Program-made: the position numbers and the translations under genes
Shown: positions 35,643-43,205 of the stretch, piece by piece
Numbering within the stretch: position 1 is the stretch's first letter
Layout of the letters: each line of letters starts with the position of its first letter
Notes under the pieces: model-generated
The model's database searches: none
The model's input: the letters and a program-made list of their open reading frames with translations, nothing else
Told to the model about the DNA's origin: nothing
NCBI GenBank assembly: GCA_015056905.1
Contig: SVFI01000003.1
Coordinates: forward strand, 62,001-126,000
Direction of reading: 5' to 3'
Length of the DNA: 64,000 nucleotides
Source of the DNA: Lachnospiraceae bacterium
Lineage (GTDB): Bacteria; Bacillota; Clostridia; Lachnospirales; Lachnospiraceae

Positions 35643-36176
35643 CTAGACTGACAATGTCTTGTATTGCTTTTGCATCTTTTCTTTTAAAAAGCCGGTAAAT
35701 GCAGCGAGCTCCTCCTGCTGAATGTCTTTCTTCCGGATTAAAGACGCCTGATTGGAAGAAGTATATACTGCAAAAAACTCTTTTGTCTCCATAATTTCAT
35801 AAATCTGATCATAGCGCAACTGTCCGGATGACTTTGTTACCGGCATTTCCATCAAAATATGGTCCTCATAAAAATACAGATGACTTTCTGCACCGAACCC
35901 TACTGCCTTATCCGTTTTCGCACGCTGTTTATTCAGCTTATTGATTTTATAACACTGAATACCGACAATCATAAGGAAATAGCACACTGCAATTAAAGCC
36001 ACCATTCCTACCGTCACACACTCCAAAATCCAGCTGACCGCAAGCCCTGCCAGGACGCTCATTACAGCAGTTACAATTAAACCTGTTTTTCTCTTAACAA
36101 ACGTCGTAATATATATAAATTTCTTATGGTCTTCCTGCTCCATTTTCGTCACAATATAAAACTTTTCCTGCTCCAT
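35643..36176 (-). CDS. YcxB-like two-helix membrane protein
   Basis: A 177-residue protein with two transmembrane helices (about 35-75) followed by a cytoplasmic YcxB-like beta domain (HLYFYEDHILMEMP, LRYDQIYEIMETKEFFAVY). Function is unknown in characterised genomes. It follows the PNPOx gene by 3 bp. Confidence 0.75.
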   Translation of the reverse strand: MEQEKFYIVTKMEQEDHKKFIYITTFVKRKTGLIVTAVMSVLAGLAVSWILECVTVGMVALIAVCYFLMIVGIQCYKINKLNKQRAKTDKAVGFGAESHLYFYEDHILMEMPVTKSSGQLRYDQIYEIMETKEFFAVYTSSNQASLIRKKDIQQEELAAFTGFLKEKMQKQYKTLSV

Positions 36177-36179
36177 AGC

Positions 36180-36656
36180 CTATGACTCCTTTACCCTTTT
36201 TCCGCACATATGCTCCGGTTTCAGTTTCAAAAGAAGAGTCTCCTTCGCATAAAGCTCAATCTCTTTTTGAATATACATCTCATCCTGCGTAAACTTGTGA
36301 CTAAGCTTTGCTGAAATATCAGTGATTGTCTCCAAATCATCGATTACCTCAAGCTTACCAAATACAATTACACTGTTTACATGAAGCGCCCAATCTCCGT
36401 CCGTCGCAATCCCCTTATCATACACACAAAACGAGACTTTATCATGCTTTTGAATCGCATCCAATCTATGTCCATTTTTTCCGCAGTGAAAATAAATACA
36501 CCCATCCTCTTCATTGTAAAAATGATTCATAGGCATTCCGTAAGGATAATCATCATCACCGAGCACGGACAACACACCTCTCGTTTCCTCTTTCAAAAGT
36601 TTCACGCATTCCGCCTCAGAAATTTCCTTGTTTTTTCTTGCAAGTTCTCTGAACAT
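36180..36656 (-). CDS. Pyridoxamine 5'-phosphate oxidase family flavoprotein
   Basis: A 158-residue FMN split-barrel protein. The region GVLSVLGDDDYPYGMPMNHFY and the strand CIYFHCGKNGHRLDAI match the NimA-like branch of this family, which reduces nitro compounds or binds flavin and heme-like ligands. The ATG at 36656 is preferred (MFRELARK, nine bases after AAGGGG), though the ATG six bases earlier is possible; both overlap the upstream gene's stop codon. Confidence 0.87.
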   Translation of the reverse strand: MFRELARKNKEISEAECVKLLKEETRGVLSVLGDDDYPYGMPMNHFYNEEDGCIYFHCGKNGHRLDAIQKHDKVSFCVYDKGIATDGDWALHVNSVIVFGKLEVIDDLETITDISAKLSHKFTQDEMYIQKEIELYAKETLLLKLKPEHMCGKRVKES

Positions 36657-36658
36657 GA

Positions 36659-37327
36659 TCATTTACCCCTTTTCGCCATATCATAGCTTTCATCTATACG
36701 TCGAAACAACTCTTCATCTGATATTGAATCGTCCAAAATAATCGTATACCAGTACTTTTTATTCATATGCCATCCCGGATAGTAACCATCTTTTTGCAAA
36801 AGTTCCTCCACCCGCTCCGTTTTCGCATGTAAATCAACAACTTCAACTATCTCATCTGACATTAGTCCCAGCTTACTTTTCGAAATAGTTAATACTGCGC
36901 CATACCACTTCATGGTATCTTTCCGACGCCAAACTGCATTGCTCGGTGAAGTTTCCCATAAAAACTCCAGTTCATCTCTATATTTACTGCGCACATAATC
37001 TATCAGTCTTTTTGTCTGATTGTACTTAAAAATGTCAACATCATAACAACAATTTGCAACTTCCTTAAGCACTGTTTCACAAGATTCTCTTATCTCTCCA
37101 ACAAACGTTCCGGTTGCACCTGTCTTATACAGCACATACTCATCACCCGTATTTTTATCAAAAACTCCCGTATCTACCGTTCCTTCACACGATATGCAAA
37201 TTTGCAGTTCAAACTGTCCGTCCAATATATCGGTTATATAGAAGTAACTATTGTTTTTCTGCGAAAATCCATAGGATTTCAGTTTCTCATTATTTACTTT
37301 CTTCCTCTGAAATAATGCCTCAAACAT
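36659..37327 (-). CDS. MmcQ/YjbR family DNA-binding protein
   Basis: A 222-residue protein. Its N-terminal 100 residues are a variable alpha/beta region, and residues 105-220 match the MmcQ/YjbR fold (FLWETSPSNAVWRRKD, GWHMNKKYWYTIILD). The fold resembles CyaY-like DNA-binding domains, but function is unclear. It is in the compact group, 16 bp after the GNAT gene. Confidence 0.85.
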   Translation of the reverse strand: MFEALFQRKKVNNEKLKSYGFSQKNNSYFYITDILDGQFELQICISCEGTVDTGVFDKNTGDEYVLYKTGATGTFVGEIRESCETVLKEVANCCYDVDIFKYNQTKRLIDYVRSKYRDELEFLWETSPSNAVWRRKDTMKWYGAVLTISKSKLGLMSDEIVEVVDLHAKTERVEELLQKDGYYPGWHMNKKYWYTIILDDSISDEELFRRIDESYDMAKRGK

Positions 37328-37343
37328 GTGGAATTCCTCTCAA

Positions 37344-37859
37344 TTACAAACGCACCAAATACATATCCGCCCATTTTTCTTCCGCAATAAAACTGCGGTA
37401 AGCTACACCTCCTGCGTTTACAATCGTCTTTACGGACGGCTCATTATCACGATGCACTGCCATATGCAGTTCTTTCATTCCTGCCTGACGTGCAATTTCC
37501 CTGACCTGACAGAACATCTCTGTCGCATATCCCTTTCTGCGCTCCGAAGGCTTCACGCTATATCCGACATTACCGAAGTCCTGTAAAAAGTCATTCAGCG
37601 AGTGGCGCAGATCAATAATTCCCACAATTTTGTCATTTTCATCTACCGCAAAATAAGTATCCGTCACCACCCACGCAGGATTAACGGTTTCCGGCGAAGT
37701 ATTGGCAGTGATACTTTGCACCCACTGTGCATAGTCTTCTGTCTGGTCCAAAAGTTCGCTTCCGCTGATTTCATGCTCACCTGCGTCAAAATGTGACTGG
37801 CGGTAAGCCAATGCTTCCTCTTTCATTTCTAATGTCGGTCTGACTAACTTAATCTTCAT
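37344..37859 (-). CDS. GNAT family N-acetyltransferase
   Basis: A 171-residue acetyltransferase with a GNAT strand (DKIVGIIDLRH), the CoA-binding loop SERRKGYATEM and a C-terminal strand VNAGGVAYRSF. The target is unknown. It overlaps the DUF1349 gene by 4 bp (ATGA), so the two are coupled. It is not a close copy of the other two GNAT genes in the window. Confidence 0.88.
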   Translation of the reverse strand: MKIKLVRPTLEMKEEALAYRQSHFDAGEHEISGSELLDQTEDYAQWVQSITANTSPETVNPAWVVTDTYFAVDENDKIVGIIDLRHSLNDFLQDFGNVGYSVKPSERRKGYATEMFCQVREIARQAGMKELHMAVHRDNEPSVKTIVNAGGVAYRSFIAEEKWADMYLVRL

Positions 37860-38467
37860 TCTTCCTCATCCGCCTTTTGTCCGTCATGTGTTTTCCACAT
37901 GCATTCTGTTATTTTAAACTCCGAAAAGGTATCTTTAAAAGAGGAATCCTCCGGACTGCATGCATAAATACCGAACCGGATTTTCCCCTTTCCGTTCCAC
38001 ATGTGACAAATACGCATCTGGCTGTAATTTACCCCGTCCGAAGAACATTCAATACAATAGTCATCTTCCCTGCGGCTAAAGCGGTACCACATCGATTTTA
38101 CCGACGCATCGATAGCCGTCGTCGCCCAATCGGAATAACCGTTGTTCGTCACAACACTTCCCAAGTGCTGAAATTCCTCATTTTCATATTCTATCGACCC
38201 TTTTAACCAGTTATCACTGTCCAAATACATAACTACTCCGCACTGGTCAAATCGATGCTTACTATCAAATTCTGTTTTTACAACAAAAGAGAAATAAGCT
38301 TCTTCTGTCTCCATTTGCAGCACCGGCGCATTATCATTCCGAAAATGGTAATAAGTTCTTTGCCATAAATCCGTATAAGGTTTTGTTATAATTTCAATCT
38401 TATCTTCCGAAATACTGTAAGTTTCCGGTTCTCTTGTCCATTCTAATTTGCTGACATCAAATTTCAT
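37856..38467 (-). CDS. DUF1349 concanavalin-like protein
   Basis: A 203-residue jelly-roll protein of the DUF1349 family, cytosolic because it lacks a signal peptide. Typical features are WQRTYYHFRNDNAPVL, FDQCGVVMYLDSDNWLKGSIEY and GIYACSPEDSSF. Members may bind carbohydrates; no enzyme activity is known. It overlaps both neighbours by 4 bp. Confidence 0.87.
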   Translation of the reverse strand: MKFDVSKLEWTREPETYSISEDKIEIITKPYTDLWQRTYYHFRNDNAPVLQMETEEAYFSFVVKTEFDSKHRFDQCGVVMYLDSDNWLKGSIEYENEEFQHLGSVVTNNGYSDWATTAIDASVKSMWYRFSRREDDYCIECSSDGVNYSQMRICHMWNGKGKIRFGIYACSPEDSSFKDTFSEFKITECMWKTHDGQKADEEE

Positions 38468-39261
38468 TCTGCTTCCTCGCTGCTTTCTTTATAAAAGTTT
38501 CCATCCACGCAGTTGCATGTAAACTCCGTCTTATCTTTATTTAAATAAAAAGAATATAGCATACTATAACCTCGCGCTTCTTCGATCTCTATACATAGCG
38601 GTTCCGCCTCTTCGTCTAAGCTTATCGAGTACCCGTTAATCGTTTGAGACAAATCCCAGCCGTCTTCGCTGTATTTGTAAATTTCCATCGAGAGTTTATC
38701 ACTGTCTGCAAAAACAATCCGGGTCAGCCCGTCCTCACTGTCCCATTCACCTTCCAGCATCGCATAAGCCCTCGCCTGCTCTGCCTTGCGCTCCTCTTGT
38801 AACTGCTTTTGTTTCTCTTTTTCCGCCTCGGTATAAAATGCCTCTTTATCCCCGGACACAAAATAACCGTAATCATCCGCCCAGTCTCCCTGCAGCATCG
38901 CATAAGCATCCGAATCCAGATAGCGGATCTGGTAATACAAATAATGATTTACTGTAATCTTCATTCCGCTGATGTTATCCGGCTGTGAAGAATAAACTGT
39001 AAGCACGTCCTCTTTTGCCTCAAATGCTACATCATCTGCAATATACTCAAACTCCGCATTATAACAGGATACCTCTTCCACTTCGGAAAATGCCCCCTTG
39101 GAAAAACACACAACTATTTTGTCATCATATACTTTTGTTTTCTCAATCGAAACCGCAAGTTCATCCTGCGTTTCGTATGTATAAGTTTCCTTGGGCAAAC
39201 CACTGCATGCAGTCAACAAACAAGATACCAGCAGTAACCCAAAGCTAATTATTTTCTTCAT
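38464..39261 (-). CDS. Lipoprotein with an internal repeat
   Basis: A 265-residue secreted lipoprotein. The signal ends in the lipobox LLTAC with Cys19. Two copies of a short motif occur, AYAMLQGDWADDYGY and AYAMLEGEWDSEDGL, separated by a charged helix (KEKQKQLQEERKAEQ). The repeated GxW segments resemble small lipocalin-like domains. Unknown function; it overlaps the upstream membrane-protein gene by 17 bp. Confidence 0.75.
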   Translation of the reverse strand: MKKIISFGLLLVSCLLTACSGLPKETYTYETQDELAVSIEKTKVYDDKIVVCFSKGAFSEVEEVSCYNAEFEYIADDVAFEAKEDVLTVYSSQPDNISGMKITVNHYLYYQIRYLDSDAYAMLQGDWADDYGYFVSGDKEAFYTEAEKEKQKQLQEERKAEQARAYAMLEGEWDSEDGLTRIVFADSDKLSMEIYKYSEDGWDLSQTINGYSISLDEEAEPLCIEIEEARGYSMLYSFYLNKDKTEFTCNCVDGNFYKESSEEAE

Positions 39262-39742
39262 TGACTCTCCTCTCCATCGGCCAAACAGAAAAAATCCATA
39301 TGAAAAATGCCAATATTCCTGTCATTATCAAAAGATATAGTAAATTTGTAAAACGCATGATAAGAAATCCGCCAAGCAGCGAACATACACAAAATACGAT
39401 CCACATGTATTTTGCTGTTTTATATTCTTCCACGGCTATCGCAGAAGTTTTCCGTATCGCAATACATCTCCACGGCACCAGAAGAATCAATGCAATCAAG
39501 AGCATTGCCCCAACAGAAAGTATCATGGTCAAAAATGAAACCAAACCATTCGTTCCCGCCACAAATAAATTTGCAATCCCGGCAAATTCCGAACCATCCA
39601 CCTGCATACTGTCCACATAGTCAATCTGCGGTGTCTGCATACGTATTTCCCATGCATAGGCAAGTGTCCCGTACAAAAGATATAAGACAATAACTGTCAA
39701 AGTAATTACTCTGGCTTTTTGTTTTCCTGTCAACTTCTTCAT
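39245..39742 (-). CDS. Hypothetical membrane protein
   Basis: A 165-residue protein with four hydrophobic helices (about 10-30, 60-85, 110-130 and 130-155) and no known family. The ATG at 39742 follows GGGAAG; the track's long N-terminus is out of place because it would lie in the upstream gene. Its start overlaps the stop of the DUF3592-like gene (ATGA). Probably part of a membrane set with the neighbouring lipoprotein. Confidence 0.7.
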   Translation of the reverse strand: MKKLTGKQKARVITLTVIVLYLLYGTLAYAWEIRMQTPQIDYVDSMQVDGSEFAGIANLFVAGTNGLVSFLTMILSVGAMLLIALILLVPWRCIAIRKTSAIAVEEYKTAKYMWIVFCVCSLLGGFLIMRFTNLLYLLIMTGILAFFIWIFSVWPMERRVNEENN

Positions 39743-40032
39743 TTTATCTTCCCTAATTTTTTCCATCTGATAAATAACAATATAATACCTAAAACAAACA
39801 GCGGAAAATATATCATCCGATAATCCGTCACATACAATGTACATACATAGGATTCGCCCATCGGATAATAGTAAATCTCTATTTCATCTCCGACAGACGC
39901 ATTTTTAAGTTCCGGCCAGTTGTTCTGATATCGTTTCTCCCCTACATAAAATTCAAGCACCGGCCACTGCTCTGCGCCACCGCCATTTCTCACTTCTTCA
40001 TATCGAACATCACAAAATTCTGATAAGTACAT
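39739..40032 (-). CDS. DUF3592-like small membrane protein
   Basis: A 97-residue protein with an extracytoplasmic beta domain and one C-terminal helix (YFPLFVLGIILLFI). The segment VGDEIEIYYYPMGES is typical of DUF3592. Family members usually have an additional N-terminal helix that is missing here, so this is a short form or has lost its start. It is 4 bp after the carbamoyltransferase-like gene. Confidence 0.65.
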   Translation of the reverse strand: MYLSEFCDVRYEEVRNGGGAEQWPVLEFYVGEKRYQNNWPELKNASVGDEIEIYYYPMGESYVCTLYVTDYRMIYFPLFVLGIILLFIRWKKLGKIK

Positions 40033-40036
40033 ATTT

Positions 40037-40870
40037 CTAGCTTCCTATCAGACAGTACAGCATCACTGCCTGTTGCACTTCCAAAAGATGTTTTTTGAAC
40101 TCATATCCGATAAAATACTCCGAGTCTATCACATCGTCTGACACTTCCTCCCCACGGTAAAACGGAGGGCATGGATTTAAAAGCGCACCGTCATTCGCCA
40201 ATTCCATCATTTCTTTTGTTACCTGGCAATCTTTAAAATCCGAAAGTACATTTTCCGGTAACGAATCCGTACAGACAATATCTTTTCCCACTATCGCATC
40301 TTTGATATTGCGATGCGTCACCAGTCCGTCAATCTCATAACCGATTCCGCAACACTGTTCCAAGGAAAATCCCATGATTTCCGATGCTGCTTTCCAAGAC
40401 AGTCCGATATTTCCGTCCTTCCCGACATACAAATAATTGTCCTTTGTAAAATCTTCTCTGATTTTAGAAAGTGCATACATATCCGCCAATATTTCACACG
40501 GGTGATTACCATCCGTCATGGCATTAATTACAGGAACCGTCAAATACATCGCGAGCTGCTCTACTACGTGTATATCTTTATGTCTGACTATGACCATATC
40601 TGCCCAGTTATTTAAATATCCGCAAACATCTTTCAGCTCTTCTTTCTTATCCAGTGTTTCTGCCGGGAACAAAATCGGTTGACCGCCAAGCAGATAAATT
40701 CCTTTTTCAAAGGTTACTCTTGTCCGGATACCGGAAGCCGGAAAAAACATTACTACACTTTTTCCTTTTAAAGCATCCGCATGTTTACCTCGACAGACTT
40801 CATCTGTCCATTCAAAAAGTTCATAAATATCAATTGCTTTATGATCAGATAACTTAATAAAATGCTTCAT
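40037..40870 (-). CDS. Ornithine/aspartate carbamoyltransferase-like protein, divergent
   Basis: About 277 residues with both carbamoyltransferase domains. The carbamoyl-phosphate motif is present in altered form (FFPASGIRTRVTFEKG instead of STRTR), HPCQ reads HPCEIL, and the amino-acid-binding HCLP/HPLPR region reads NPCPP. The fold is clear, but the substrate is probably neither ornithine nor aspartate in the usual way. The ATG at 40870 has GGGAG upstream; the track start is a TTG. A TATAAT at 40910-40915 likely starts the long accessory transcript here. Confidence 0.8.
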   Translation of the reverse strand: MKHFIKLSDHKAIDIYELFEWTDEVCRGKHADALKGKSVVMFFPASGIRTRVTFEKGIYLLGGQPILFPAETLDKKEELKDVCGYLNNWADMVIVRHKDIHVVEQLAMYLTVPVINAMTDGNHPCEILADMYALSKIREDFTKDNYLYVGKDGNIGLSWKAASEIMGFSLEQCCGIGYEIDGLVTHRNIKDAIVGKDIVCTDSLPENVLSDFKDCQVTKEMMELANDGALLNPCPPFYRGEEVSDDVIDSEYFIGYEFKKHLLEVQQAVMLYCLIGS

Positions 40871-40953
40871 TTCTTTTTCTCCCAAATGCAATGCTGCAAA
40901 TACAGCTTAATTATACACCATCTTTCTGTTAGATACCATGTAAAACAAGAAAA

Positions 40954-40987
40954 AAGCCGTCGCTCCGCATTTACGGAGCAACAGCCC
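40954..40987 (-). terminator. Terminator of the YhbS-like GNAT gene
   Basis: On the minus strand GCTGTTGCTCCG and CGGAGCGACGGC pair with a few mismatches and are followed by TTTTTT. Confidence 0.75.
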
Positions 40988-40999
40988 TTTTCTTTTCAA

Positions 41000-41647
41000 T
41001 TACCTTATGGTCGAATGACTCTGAATATAAAAGATTTCCTGATTTGGTGTCCATGCTTTTTCTTTCGGTGGAAACTGCGCCTCAAACTGCGCAAGTCCTT
41101 CCTCCGTCATAGCTTCAAAAGCCGGACTTTCATGATAATACCAGGTTCTTCCGTCAAGTGCATTCTCTTTCAATTGTTTGACGAGCAAAGCCGCCGGATA
41201 TACGTCACCTTCCAGACAGACATGATATCTGTGACTGCTGCGAAAACCACGCGCCACATAATTTGCCGGATCGCCGAAAATGGCAATCGCATCAAATCCA
41301 AGATCTTTTGCAATCTCAAAAGAATGTTCCAGCAAAATACGACTGTAGCCAAGTCTCTGATAATTCGGATGAACACAAACCGGGCCAAAACTTAAAATCT
41401 GCTTTTCATTTCCCTGTGCATCCTTCAGCATCGATTTCATGTACATGACATTTCCGATAATCTCACCGTCAACTTCCAACACAAGTGCAAGCTCCGGAAT
41501 AAAATCTTCATGTCCGCGCATCACATGCACCAGATAATGCTCATCGCATCCTTCTTTGTACACATTCCAAAACGCTTCTCTTGTTAGGTTTTCTACTGCC
41601 TTATAGTCTTTCTCTGTTTCCTGACGTATAATATAGTTTTTATTCAT
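41000..41647 (-). CDS. GNAT family N-acetyltransferase (YhbS-like)
   Basis: A 215-residue acetyltransferase with the N-terminal GNAT domain (SFGPVCVHPNYQRLGYSRIL) and the YhbS-type segment IFGDPANYVARGF. The C-terminal third is an extra region common in this subgroup. GGAGG precedes the ATG. It is a separate unit with its own terminator, upstream of the long accessory group. Confidence 0.88.
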   Translation of the reverse strand: MNKNYIIRQETEKDYKAVENLTREAFWNVYKEGCDEHYLVHVMRGHEDFIPELALVLEVDGEIIGNVMYMKSMLKDAQGNEKQILSFGPVCVHPNYQRLGYSRILLEHSFEIAKDLGFDAIAIFGDPANYVARGFRSSHRYHVCLEGDVYPAALLVKQLKENALDGRTWYYHESPAFEAMTEEGLAQFEAQFPPKEKAWTPNQEIFYIQSHSTIR

Positions 41648-41692
41648 TGTTTTTTTCCTCCTGAATGTTGTTATCTTTCAACTGCTTTCCGC

Positions 41693-41722
41693 GGGAGGTT
41701 TGTTAGCGACAGCAAACCTCCC
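41693..41722. repeat. GC-rich 10-bp hairpin without T tract
   Basis: GGGAGGTTTG and CAAACCTCCC pair around a 10-nt loop between the GNAT and ICMT-like genes. No T run follows, so it may be an RNA-processing or protein-binding site rather than a terminator. Confidence 0.55.
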
Positions 41723-41812
41723 GGTTATGCTACCGTCTCCTTCTTATTGTACTTAATCAAACAAGCACTCTCCTTATAAATAAATTTTATATAATCAGGT
41801 CTTACGACCGAA

Positions 41813-42487
41813 TTACCACACAAACGGTATCATGCGGTACCTTACCTTTTCTTTGTATTCTTTATATCCTGCCAGTCCCTCTTCCAGAACCATCTCTTCA
41901 TTCTTAATCCGTTTTACAAGCAAGAACGGATAGATACAAAAAATTGCAAATCCAATCCACGAACCAAGCACCACAGGAATAGATAAAAACAGAAGCACCG
42001 TCGAAAAATACATCGGATGTCTCACCACCCCGTAAAGTCCGGTATCTATGACTTTCTGTTCTTTCTGTATTTCTACTGTACGGGACAGATATACATTCTC
42101 ACGCATCACTTCCGCATACAATCCGTAAGATACAAGCAAAATCACCGACGCAGCAATCACAACCGGCATCGGAACATTGGTCCATCCAAACCGAAAATCA
42201 AGTGCCGAAAATATAAATCCTGCCAAAAACATAACAAGCGATGCACCAACAACCTTTTTCTGGTCACTCTCGCTTTCCTTGTTGCGAAGTCTCTTTTCCA
42301 GTAATTCCGGGCTCTTAACGAGGAGCACTACCCCTAACAGAAACATCGGAATAAACAAAAGGCCGACAAACAACCAACCATTAAAATAATTCCATGTCCC
42401 CGCCGGAAGAAATAACATCAGACCGACCATCAGAAATCCTGCTATGTATTTTGATAATGCACTGATAATCAGTTGCGTTCTGCGCAT
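41813..42487 (-). CDS. Isoprenylcysteine carboxyl methyltransferase family protein
   Basis: A 224-residue membrane methyltransferase-like protein with five to six helices and the signature GLYGVVRHPMYFS, followed by EEMVLEEGLAGYKEYKEKVRYR. This is the ICMT/NnrU-type SAM-binding arrangement. Bacterial members' substrates are mostly unknown. Monocistronic; its promoter lies in the gap before the PBECR gene. Confidence 0.88.
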   Translation of the reverse strand: MRRTQLIISALSKYIAGFLMVGLMLFLPAGTWNYFNGWLFVGLLFIPMFLLGVVLLVKSPELLEKRLRNKESESDQKKVVGASLVMFLAGFIFSALDFRFGWTNVPMPVVIAASVILLVSYGLYAEVMRENVYLSRTVEIQKEQKVIDTGLYGVVRHPMYFSTVLLFLSIPVVLGSWIGFAIFCIYPFLLVKRIKNEEMVLEEGLAGYKEYKEKVRYRMIPFVW

Positions 42488-42676
42488 GTGGAACCTCCGT
42501 TTTAATAACTAAATTTACAAATCCACTGATTCGTTGTATGATTATCTACACACCTATTTCTTTTATAATCATATCACACTCCAAAGTTAAAACACAAACA
42601 AATATTCTTTCCTATTTCACTTTTAATTCAATCGCTATTTCCCACAACTCAGAACATTTCTCGGAGGCACTTCATT

Positions 42677-43051
42677 TTGGAACAAGTCGGCAAATTATCT
42701 ACAGATATAATCAATCTGCTAAACTTAAATATTGCACCAAACACACCCATTTTAATCGGAGATTCCAACATAGACCATATCAAGGCAAGACATCCTTATG
42801 AATACGATATGTATTACGACAGAATCCCAGAAATATTGGAAACTCCTGATTTTGTAGGTATAAACCCAAATAATAATTCAATACAATTTGTCAAATTTTT
42901 TTATGTTGTCAACGAATATATCCGCGTTGCTGTAAAAATATCAACTAACAAAATGTGCTTTGTTAAAAGCATGCATTTACTCAGTACTTTTAACGCTGAA
43001 CGCTATATCCAAAAAGGAACCCTGAAAAAACTTGACAACACTTCTTTATAG
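42677..43051 (+). CDS. PBECR-type (Barnase/EndoU/colicin-like) nuclease domain protein
   Basis: A 124-residue stand-alone protein. HIKARHPYEYDMYYDRIPEIL, PDFVGINPNNNSIQFVKFF and the final strand VAVKISTNKMCFVKSMHLL match phage-Barnase-EndoU-ColicinE5/D-RelE-like nuclease domains, so RNA cleavage is predicted. The start is TTG at 42677 with GGAGG nine bases upstream; no suitable ATG exists. No antitoxin or phage genes lie next to it. It is followed by an unusual multi-hairpin. Confidence 0.75.
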   Translation: MEQVGKLSTDIINLLNLNIAPNTPILIGDSNIDHIKARHPYEYDMYYDRIPEILETPDFVGINPNNNSIQFVKFFYVVNEYIRVAVKISTNKMCFVKSMHLLSTFNAERYIQKGTLKKLDNTSL

Positions 43052-43085
43052 AGTATAATAAATTTACAAATAACATATGTTAATT

Positions 43086-43165
43086 AAATGGAATCTGAGG
43101 GCGGAACAGGCGGCCGCCACCCATAGTTAGGAGATGTGGATTGTCACCCACCTATTCCATTTTTT
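43086..43165 (+). ncRNA. Branched hairpin ending in a T tract, possible small RNA or complex terminator
   Basis: AAATGGAAT (43086-43094) pairs with ATTCCATTT, enclosing two smaller hairpins (GGCGG...CCGCC and GTGG...CCAC). A T tract follows on the plus strand. The three-way junction is larger than an ordinary terminator. It could end the nuclease mRNA or be a separate RNA; no known family was recognised. Confidence 0.4.
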
Positions 43166-43201
43166 AAAAAAATCAGACAACTTGTATTGTCTGATTTTTT
43201 T
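43166..43201. terminator. Bidirectional terminator
   Basis: AAAAAAATCAGACAA pairs exactly with TTGTCTGATTTTTTT around a 6-nt loop, directly after the S41 protease gene on the minus strand. Confidence 0.85.
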
Positions 43202-43205
43202 ATCG

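Noticed and set aside
29638-40915. Integron-like cassette array
   Set aside because: No attC-type imperfect palindromes between the genes and no tyrosine integrase; many genes overlap by 4 bp, which cassettes do not.
42538-42801. 87-aa plus-strand ORF overlapping the PBECR gene
   Set aside because: It is in another frame, has no ribosome site and overlaps the recognisable nuclease domain.
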